Positions 40,692 to 46,021 of a stretch of DNA of 46,021 nucleotides are shown piece by piece; the first letter of the stretch is position 1, and each line of letters opens with the position of its first letter. The notes below the pieces were generated by a model. It worked only from the letters and a program-made list of their open reading frames with translations. It did not search any database and was not told the DNA's origin. The position numbers and the translations under genes were made by a program. The DNA is taken from positions 1-46,021 of the forward strand of contig JAZFUU010000198.1 in the NCBI GenBank assembly GCA_036447375.1, given 5' to 3'. This stretch comes from JACZXC01 sp036447375. GTDB taxonomy: Bacteria; Myxococcota_A; UBA9160; SMWR01.

Positions 40692-41132
40692 TCAAAAGGG
40701 CGCGGGTTCGGTGGCCTGGCCCTCGAATTTCGAGGGGCACTTGGCCATGACCTTGTCCGCGTGAAAGACGCTGCCGTCCGTCTGAGCCCGGAGCTTTCCT
40801 TCGATCACCACCTCGGCGCCATCCTTGAAGAGGTCCGGCGTCTCGAGGCCCGCGAAGACCACCCGGAGCGTTGAATCGGCGTTGCCCGCAGCGTGGGGCG
40901 GGTCGTTCTGGACGTGGAAGAGCACCTGCTTGCCCGGCAGATCGCGTCGAATCGAACCGGTCGCCACATAGCCGTGGACGCGAGCCGCCTTTCCGATCTG
41001 TGAATCCAACTGGACCCGGAAGTCCGCCAGGTTCTGGTAATAGGCGATGGTTTCGAAGTTCGACGAGCCCATCCAGGCGAGCAGAAGGGCGATCACGGTG
41101 GCGCCGGTCGCGATCTGCACCCCTTTGGACAT
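40692..41132 (-). CDS. ccmE: Cytochrome c-type biogenesis heme chaperone CcmE, Cys-type variant
   Basis: 146-residue heme chaperone with an N-terminal membrane anchor (about residues 5-22) and a periplasmic OB-fold domain. The C-terminal heme-attachment site, HxxxY in E. coli (H130), reads C132-P-S-K-F136 here (HADKVMAKCPSKFEG). Cys-type CcmE proteins with CxxxY are established in Desulfovibrio, where heme is attached to the Cys. The Phe in place of the usual Tyr is less common. It is the first gene of the ccm operon, 26 bp downstream of a predicted promoter. It belongs to System I, although no ccmH or ccmG is in the window. Confidence 0.94.
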   Translation of the reverse strand: MSKGVQIATGATVIALLLAWMGSSNFETIAYYQNLADFRVQLDSQIGKAARVHGYVATGSIRRDLPGKQVLFHVQNDPPHAAGNADSTLRVVFAGLETPDLFKDGAEVVIEGKLRAQTDGSVFHADKVMAKCPSKFEGQATEPAPF

Positions 41133-41157
41133 GCTCGGCAGCGCCCCCTCAGCTGCG

Positions 41158-41187
41158 AAGGTATCAATGGCCCGATACCGTTGTCAA
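41158..41187 (-). promoter_or_regulatory. Candidate promoter of ccm operon
   Basis: Minus-strand TTGACA (41187-41182), 18-bp spacer, TACCTT (41163-41158). The -35 is perfect; the -10 is weak, as expected for a regulated promoter. Predicted start of transcription near 41151, about 19 nt before ccmE. Confidence 0.5.
41160..41179. promoter_or_regulatory. Operator-like inverted repeat in ccm promoter
   Basis: GGTATC-AATGGCCC-GATACC: perfect 6-bp arms with an 8-bp spacer, covering the spacer and part of the -10 of the predicted ccm promoter. Placement between -35 and -10 would suit a repressor or a MerR-like twisting activator. Confidence 0.45.
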
Positions 41188-41276
41188 AAACCCCGCCTCC
41201 TGAAATCCTTCCAAATTCGAGCACTTGGACCGATGTCCGGGTTGACAGGCCGACCCGCCGCGGCTACCCGGACCGG

Positions 41277-42422
41277 GTGCCCGATCACTACGCCGCGCGC
41301 GCAGACGAAATTCAGCCGTTCCTGGCGATGGAAGTCATGGAGCGCGCGTTCGCGATGGAACGCGCGGGAGCCCGGGTGATTCACCTGGAGGTCGGCGAGC
41401 CCGACTTTCCGCCTCCCCCCGCTGCGATCGCTGCCTGCGTCCGCGCCCTGGAGGAAGGCGAGACCCGGTATACGGACAGTCGCGGGCTGGCCGAGTTGCG
41501 GGAGGCGATCGCCGCCGATACGTCGCGCCGATTCGCGATCGATCTGGACCCCGAGCGCGTTCTGGTCAGCAACGGGACCTCTTCGGCCATGGTCCTGATT
41601 TTTTCGCTCCTGGTCGAAGCCGGAGACGAAGTGATCCTGGGTACGCCTCACTACCCCTGCTATCCGAACTTCGTCCGTTTCAGCGGCGGGAATCCGGTCC
41701 TGGTTCCCACCGATCCGGCCGATGGCTATCGCCTCGACCCGGACGCGGTGCGCCGCGCCGTGACTCCGCGCACCCGCGCCATCATCGTGAGTTCTCCGGC
41801 AAACCCGACCGGTGCGATTCAGTCGGAAGCGACCCTGCGCGCCCTCGCCGAGATCGGACTCCCGATCGTTTCCGATGAGATCTACGACGGCCTCGTCTAC
41901 GACGGCGCCCGGGTGACCTCGGCTCTCCAGGTGACCGACGATACCTTTGTGCTCGACGGCTTCTCGAAGCGATACGCAATGACGGGATTTCGGCTGGGCT
42001 ACATGATCGTCCCCAAGCGCGCGCTGCGTCGGCTGCAGGTGATGCAGCAGAGCCTCTTCATCTCGGCCAACCGATTTGTTCAACACGCCGGTCTCGCGGC
42101 TCTGCGCGAGGGCGCCGAAACCGTCGCCGCCATGCGCCGCGCCTACGACAGGCGGCGTCGGTTTCTGGTGGATGGACTGCGCAAGCTCGGCTTTGGCGTG
42201 CCCACGGTTCCCACCGGCGCCTTCTACGTATTCGCCGACGCGCGAGCGTTCGGGTCGGACTCGCTCAGCCTGGCCTACGATCTGCTTGAGCGAGCCCAGG
42301 TGGGGGTGGCCCCGGGTGTGGATTTCGGCGCAGCCGGCGAGGGATGGTTGAGATTCTGTTACGCGGCCTCCGACGAGGCGCTCGCCGAGGCTCTCGAGCG
42401 CCTCCGTCGCGTGCTGACTTGA
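41277..42422 (+). CDS. Aminotransferase class I/II (PLP-dependent)
   Basis: 381-residue fold type I aminotransferase resembling AspC/AatB-like enzymes that use aspartate or aromatic/branched substrates. GTG at 41277 begins VPDHYAARADEIQPFLAMEV. Landmarks are HLEVGEPDFPPP, SNGTSSAMVLIF, SPANPTGAI (substrate Asn), VSDEIYDGLVYD (cofactor Asp and Tyr) and FSKRYAMTGFRLGY with Schiff-base K231. The ORF is open 32 codons upstream, but that stretch is Pro/Arg-rich and unconserved. A TTGACA at 41242-41247 has only a poor -10 (TACCCG) and would give an almost leaderless start. It is 16 bp ahead of engB. Substrate not certain. Confidence 0.93.
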   Translation: MPDHYAARADEIQPFLAMEVMERAFAMERAGARVIHLEVGEPDFPPPPAAIAACVRALEEGETRYTDSRGLAELREAIAADTSRRFAIDLDPERVLVSNGTSSAMVLIFSLLVEAGDEVILGTPHYPCYPNFVRFSGGNPVLVPTDPADGYRLDPDAVRRAVTPRTRAIIVSSPANPTGAIQSEATLRALAEIGLPIVSDEIYDGLVYDGARVTSALQVTDDTFVLDGFSKRYAMTGFRLGYMIVPKRALRRLQVMQQSLFISANRFVQHAGLAALREGAETVAAMRRAYDRRRRFLVDGLRKLGFGVPTVPTGAFYVFADARAFGSDSLSLAYDLLERAQVGVAPGVDFGAAGEGWLRFCYAASDEALAEALERLRRVLT

Positions 42423-42438
42423 TGCCCTCGGTGGCACG

Positions 42439-43098
42439 GTGAAGATCTTTTCTGCGGAGCGCGTCGCAACGGCCGCCGCGCGCGACGGGTTTCCCCACTC
42501 GAGCGAACCCGAGATCGCCTTTCTCGGGCGCTCCAACGTGGGCAAGTCGAGCCTGCTGAACCGCCTGGTCCAGAGAAAGAAGTTGGCGTACACGAGTCGC
42601 ACCCCAGGCAAGACGCGTCTTCTGCACTGGTATCGCGTCGAGCGTTCGGGCGGCGCGGTGATGCTGGTCGACCTGCCGGGCTACGGATACGCAAAGGTGT
42701 CCAGGAAGGAACGGCGGCGCTGGAAGGCCCTGGTGGAGTCCTACCTCGAAAGTCGCGAAGGCCTGCGGGTTGCGGTCCTTCTCCAGGATCTGCGCCGCGA
42801 GATCTCCGAAGACGAGACGTTGCTTCTGGAGTGGCTCGCCGAGCGTGAGGTGCCTGCCGTTCTGGCGCTGACCAAGGTTGACAAGCTGAAGCCGATGCGG
42901 CGCGCCGAACGCGTGCGGCTTCTGACCGGCGCATCCGGGCTGCCAAAGGATCGGGTGATCGAAACCTCCGCCGAGAAAGGCCTCGGCATGTCCGAGCTCT
43001 GGCGCGCGATCGATCATTGCCTGGGCACGAAGTCGAAAGAACCAGCAAGCGGGTCCGCGCGCACAGCAAGGCGGAGCCGAGCGAAGTCAACGAAATAG
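42439..43098 (+). CDS. engB: Ribosome biogenesis GTP-binding protein EngB/YsxC
   Basis: 219-residue GTPase needed for assembly of the 50S ribosomal subunit. G1 is GRSNVGKSSLLN, G2 RTPGKT, G3 DLPGYGYAKV, G4 TKVDK and G5 SAEKG. GTG at 42439 begins MKIFSAERVATAAARDGFP. The last 20 residues are a basic tail (SGSARTARRSRAKSTK) beyond the conserved core. The 3' end overlaps the convergent cofE by 12 bp. The gene is 16 bp after the aminotransferase stop, in the same operon. Confidence 0.96.
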   Translation: MKIFSAERVATAAARDGFPHSSEPEIAFLGRSNVGKSSLLNRLVQRKKLAYTSRTPGKTRLLHWYRVERSGGAVMLVDLPGYGYAKVSRKERRRWKALVESYLESREGLRVAVLLQDLRREISEDETLLLEWLAEREVPAVLALTKVDKLKPMRRAERVRLLTGASGLPKDRVIETSAEKGLGMSELWRAIDHCLGTKSKEPASGSARTARRSRAKSTK

Positions 43099-43854
43099 AT
43101 CGGTGTCGATCGAACGCAGACTGTCGCGGACGCGGCCGTCGCCCCAAGGCGTGATGCCCTCGATCCAGACCGCCGGAATGCCCGCGTCCTTCCGCATCAA
43201 CAGCCCCGCCGCGGCCGCGAGCTGATCGGCGGTTGCCGTGGCCGTGACCTGGAGCTCGCGACCGGTCCAGTCGCGGCCCCCTCGCTGATCGTCCACGGGC
43301 GTGAGGCCCGCGCAGCCGATGGCCACATCGACGAGTCCCTCGCGCCAGGGTCGTCCGAAGGTGTCGCTCACGATGACGGCGAGGGGACCCGCATCCGAGC
43401 GGAGCGCGCTCTGGAGGCCGGCGGCCGACGCGTCCGGATCGATGGGAAGCAGCACCGCGGACTCCGGGCCCGGTGCGTTGGAGAGATCGACCCCCGCGTT
43501 GGCGCACACGAAGCCGTGCTTGGTTTCGCAAATCATCACACCGTGACCGTGTCGCACCAGCCGCACCGTTTCTCGCAGCACGACCTCGACGTGGCGCGGA
43601 TCCCTGTCGTCCTCGGCGGCGATCTGCCGAGCCCGGTCCGACGGCTCGACGTCCGCCAGCTCGAGGCTTCGCCCCTCGGCCTTCGACACGACCTTCTGAC
43701 AGACCACCAGGATCCCGTCGGCGAGGGACACCCCCGATGCTTTCGCGGCCGAGCGGATCAGCGCCGGGAGGTCATCGCCGGTCTGGACGGCGGGAATTCC
43801 GGTCAGGGCAACCAGTCTTAGTGAACCGGAAGGTCGCGGCGAGTCGGAACTCAC
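43087..43854 (-). CDS. cofE: Coenzyme F420:L-glutamate ligase CofE
   Basis: 255-residue GTP-dependent ligase that adds glutamates to F420-0. Family motifs visible: LTGIPAVQTGDDLPALI at the start, ILVVCQKVVSKAEG, VIVSDTFGRPWREG (metal and GTP-binding) and VDVAIGCAGLTPVDDQRG. It is the single-domain form: the nitroreductase-like C-terminal domain of actinobacterial FbiB is absent, so dehydro-F420 reduction, if needed, must be done elsewhere. GTG at 43854 overlaps the cofC stop by 4 nt. The last gene of the cofD-cofC-cofE operon, overlapping convergent engB by 12 bp. Confidence 0.93.
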   Translation of the reverse strand: MSSDSPRPSGSLRLVALTGIPAVQTGDDLPALIRSAAKASGVSLADGILVVCQKVVSKAEGRSLELADVEPSDRARQIAAEDDRDPRHVEVVLRETVRLVRHGHGVMICETKHGFVCANAGVDLSNAPGPESAVLLPIDPDASAAGLQSALRSDAGPLAVIVSDTFGRPWREGLVDVAIGCAGLTPVDDQRGGRDWTGRELQVTATATADQLAAAAGLLMRKDAGIPAVWIEGITPWGDGRVRDSLRSIDTDLFR

Positions 43855-44501
43855 GAACCGGCTCGTTCCGCGAGTTCGCGGAGCAGGTGCCGGGTGCGCT
43901 TGCCTCCCGAGGCGCTGTCGAGAAAGCGCTCGAGATCGTCGGGTTCGTCGATGTCGATGGCGAGGGAGGGCAGGGCGATTTCCCGATAGGGGACACCGGC
44001 GCGCGCCGCGAGATCTCGGTGCCGCTTGGCGCTGCTCGGCCCGAAGCTCTCGGGAATGCAGTTGGCCGGCGCGCGGAGCAGAGCCGAGGTGCCGCCGTCG
44101 CTGGAGGGGGCAAGAACCGCGCCCTGTCCCCCCTGCTCTTCGAGGGCCCGAAGCAGACGCGAAATCGCCGGCGCGTCGACGCCCGCCACATCCCCGAGTA
44201 CGACGAGCAGACCCCGAGCGGGGTCTGGGGCCAGATCCGCCGACGCCGATTGGATGGCGGCGTTGAGCCCCGGATCCGGGCGCAGGAAGGCACCGGCGCC
44301 AGCATCCCGAGCCGCCTCTGCCACCTCCGGGTCGGGAGTGACCACCGCGATGCGCCCGAGCTCCCGCACACTGAGAAGGGCCTCGAGTACGTCGCCCAGC
44401 ATCGCGACCGTGAGTCGAAGCGCGCCGCCGTGTCCCAGGTGCGGCCACAGCCGTGATTTCGACGCGGTTAGCGATTTCACCGGAACCACCGCGGGGATCA
44501 T
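43851..44501 (-). CDS. cofC: 2-phospho-L-lactate (or phosphoenolpyruvate) guanylyltransferase CofC
   Basis: 216-residue nucleotidyltransferase that activates the phospho-acid side chain of F420 with GTP. It begins MIPAVVPVKSLTASKSRL, the CofC signature, then VVTPDPEVAEAA, LLVVLGDVAGVDAPAI and the closing SLAIDIDEPDDLERFL. Whether the substrate is 2-phospholactate, PEP or 3-phosphoglycerate cannot be read safely. ATG at 44501 overlaps the cofD stop by 4 nt. It acts immediately before the transfer step catalysed by CofD. Confidence 0.93.
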   Translation of the reverse strand: MIPAVVPVKSLTASKSRLWPHLGHGGALRLTVAMLGDVLEALLSVRELGRIAVVTPDPEVAEAARDAGAGAFLRPDPGLNAAIQSASADLAPDPARGLLVVLGDVAGVDAPAISRLLRALEEQGGQGAVLAPSSDGGTSALLRAPANCIPESFGPSSAKRHRDLAARAGVPYREIALPSLAIDIDEPDDLERFLDSASGGKRTRHLLRELAERAGS

Positions 44502-45460
44502 CCGAGCTCCTTGGCGAGGCCCAACGCCGCTTCCGCCACCCGCGCCGCGACTTCCGCGTCGCGCATCAGGGTGTCGATCACGCGGACGCGCAGGCCCAAG
44601 GCCTCGATGTCGGCCGCCTGTTCCGCGTCGCGCTCGTCGAGCACGAAGGCGTCGATGAAATCCCGGTACATCCCCGCCACGCCCCGGGCCGACACCTCGA
44701 CGCCGATGCCGCGCAGCAGTCGGTCGGCGGGGCCCTTGACCGGGGCGCTGCCGATGATGGGGGACACCGCGACCACCGGCGCGCTCGCGGCCGCCAGGGC
44801 ATCGCGTACTCCGGCCACCGCGAGGATCGGTCCGATCGACACCACGGGATTGCTCGGGCAAATCAGGATCGCTCTGGCGTCTTGCAGCGCCGCTAGCACG
44901 CCCGGCGCCGGCTGCGCCGACTCCGCCGCGGTCAGGTCGACGGCAGCAACGGTGTCCGGGGCGCCGTCGCGGACGAGGTACTCCTCGAAGTGGGCGCGGG
45001 TGCCGTCTCGGAGCTGCACGACGGTTGGGCAGGGATCCTCCGACATCGGCAGAATTCGCACCTCCACCTCGAAGGCGCGCCGGATTTCGTCCGTGATCTC
45101 TGCCAGTCCTCCGCCGAGCCGCAGACACAGCGTGCGATGGTGACAGGTGGCGAAGTCGCGGTCGCCCAGGCGAAACCACGTGTCGTGCCCGAGCCGACCC
45201 AACGCTTCGATGAAGGAAAAACTGTCGCCGGCCAGTCCGTATCCGCGATCGGCGTCGACGCGACCCGCGAGAGTGTACGTGACGATGTCGAGATCCGGGC
45301 AGACGTGGGCACCGTAGAAGAAGCGATCATCGCCGGTATTTACGATCGCGGTCACACTGGTGGGAGGAACCGCTAGGACCAGCCCTCGGAGGAAGCGCGC
45401 GGCTCCAACGCCACCCGCCAATGCGAGGACGGGCGTCGCCTGGGCGGGCGAGGCCGTCAC
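44498..45460 (-). CDS. cofD: 2-phospho-L-lactate transferase CofD
   Basis: 320-residue transferase joining the activated phospho-acid to 7,8-didemethyl-8-hydroxy-5-deazariboflavin (Fo) to give F420-0 or its dehydro form. Motifs: LALAGGVGAARFLRGL at the N-terminus, IVNTGDDRFFYGAHVCPDLD, TYTLAGRVD, FATCHHRTLCLRLGGGL and the glycine-rich PSNPVVSIGPIL and SPIIGSAPVKGPADRLL. Start GTG at 45460. It follows the DUF4124 lipoprotein gene by 13 bp and leads cofC with a 4-nt overlap. Fo synthase (cofGH/fbiC) is not in the window. Confidence 0.95.
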   Translation of the reverse strand: MTASPAQATPVLALAGGVGAARFLRGLVLAVPPTSVTAIVNTGDDRFFYGAHVCPDLDIVTYTLAGRVDADRGYGLAGDSFSFIEALGRLGHDTWFRLGDRDFATCHHRTLCLRLGGGLAEITDEIRRAFEVEVRILPMSEDPCPTVVQLRDGTRAHFEEYLVRDGAPDTVAAVDLTAAESAQPAPGVLAALQDARAILICPSNPVVSIGPILAVAGVRDALAAASAPVVAVSPIIGSAPVKGPADRLLRGIGVEVSARGVAGMYRDFIDAFVLDERDAEQAADIEALGLRVRVIDTLMRDAEVAARVAEAALGLAKELG

Positions 45461-45473
45461 GGGGGCGAGGACA

Positions 45474-45974
45474 CTAGGGAGCCGCCCGCTGTTCGAGCAG
45501 GGCGCGCAGACTCTCCTGGAGGCCGGGCAGCCGGAGAGCGATCTCGCGCAGCTCTTCCGATTCCGACAGAGAGCCCTCGGTAGAGTCGTCGGAGATCAGG
45601 GCCTTCAGGGCCTGCTCGTCGCGCGCGATGGCTGCTTCGAGGGCTCGAATCCGGGCGTCCAGATCGTCCGTGGCACGGGCCGGCGGCGCGGGTCGCGGGG
45701 TTTCGTCGGGGGGCGCGTCGACGCTCGGGGTCGCTCCCCCCTCCCTATTTTCTGCATCGCCCTGGCTGGACTCGACAGACCCGACTTCTTTGGCTTCGCC
45801 GCGCGCCCCGCGAGGAATCCGGCTTCGATCCGATGTGTAGCGAACGATGCCCGCGTCATCCGTCCAGCGGTACAACGGGCCGTCGCTCGCGGAGGGGCTC
45901 GCGCACGCCGCCGCCAGGAGAGAGAGACCCAGCACCGATCCGCGAAAAGTCCGCAGTCCGCTTTGGATCCCCAT
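45474..45974 (-). CDS. Lipoprotein with DUF4124 domain
   Basis: 166-residue predicted lipoprotein. The lipobox is LSLLAAAC (Cys about residue 24 from ATG at 45974), so it should be exported and lipidated. A DUF4124 motif follows, YRWTDDAGIVRYTSDRSRIP, which is common in Gram-negative envelope proteins. The middle is Pro/Glu/Ser-rich and disordered, and the C-terminus (DLDARIRALEAAIARDEQALKAL, then a Leu-rich part) is probably a coiled coil. An in-frame GTG at 46001 would add nine residues. It ends 13 bp before cofD on the same strand; co-transcription with F420 genes is possible but a functional link is not evident. Confidence 0.85.
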   Translation of the reverse strand: MGIQSGLRTFRGSVLGLSLLAAACASPSASDGPLYRWTDDAGIVRYTSDRSRIPRGARGEAKEVGSVESSQGDAENREGGATPSVDAPPDETPRPAPPARATDDLDARIRALEAAIARDEQALKALISDDSTEGSLSESEELREIALRLPGLQESLRALLEQRAAP

Positions 45975-46021
45975 CAGGCTTCGGCGGGCGTTCGGGTTCA
46001 CGCCGTCGATTCTTGGCGAGG

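Noticed and set aside
41242..41277. TTGACA and TACCCG ahead of the aminotransferase, suggesting a leaderless start.
   Set aside because: The -10 matches only two of six bases, so the promoter call is too weak.
1..46021. Insertion sequences, prophage, CRISPR arrays, tRNA or rRNA genes.
   Set aside because: No transposase or integrase motifs, no spaced repeats and no RNA-gene signatures were seen on either strand.

Overview
The window is 46 kb of dense, high-GC (roughly 65%) bacterial chromosome. It holds 44 well-supported protein genes, one weaker small ORF, no rRNA or tRNA, no CRISPR array and no mobile element that I can see. The gene content indicates a Gram-negative bacterium: PlsB-type acyltransferase, TatA, MltD-like lytic transglycosylase, System I cytochrome c maturation and a PhaR-type polyhydroxyalkanoate regulator. 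Tandem ArsA-family ATPases, an MJ0042/DUF3426 zinc-ribbon protein, a Cys-type CcmE and coenzyme F420 genes together point to the former Deltaproteobacteria (Myxococcota, Desulfobacterota or Binatota-like). This placement is inference from gene content. GTG and TTG starts are common, and genes are often joined by 4-nt overlaps.

Layout. 1-2958: partial histone-deacetylase-family enzyme (-), then an SDR/acyltransferase pair (+). 2982-6407 (-): two ArsA-like ATPases, a small unknown protein and PhaR. 6500-10295 (+): zinc-ribbon membrane protein, TatA, phosphohexomutase, CysZ/EI24-like membrane protein. 10280-14835 (-): hydrolase, ECF-type sigma factor, then an unusual cluster of a ParA ATPase fused to an AMPK-type glycogen-binding domain, an FlhG/MinD-like protein without a P-loop, an unknown protein and possibly a small upstream ORF. 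15038-23420 (+): 2-phosphoglycerate-kinase-like protein, MoxR AAA+ ATPase, VWA protein, SppA-like S49 peptidase, TrmB, RlmN and a metallophosphatase. 23427-27427 (-): LysM lytic transglycosylase and Ffh. 27582-33783 (+): biotin-carrier protein, GNAT, SDR dehydrogenase, PlsB, HisG and Nudix hydrolase. 33780-41132 (-): zinc-ribbon protein and the ccmEF-X-ABC operon. 41277-43098 (+): aminotransferase and EngB. 43087-45974 (-): lipoprotein with a DUF4124 domain, then cofD-cofC-cofE for F420 side-chain assembly.

Most of the window is housekeeping. The most novel-looking part is 11906-14835: a canonical ParA ATPase carrying a C-terminal carbohydrate-binding module with its sugar-contact residues intact, followed by an FlhG-like pseudo-ATPase. 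I infer a possible positioning or partitioning system for a polysaccharide cargo such as glycogen. Other points of interest are an ArsA pair in which only one partner keeps the signature lysine and whose first gene seems to start at ATT, a CcmE with CxxxF in place of HxxxY, a large zinc-ribbon membrane protein embedded in the ccm operon, an acyltransferase with its catalytic His replaced by Arg, and an operator-like inverted repeat inside the ccm promoter.
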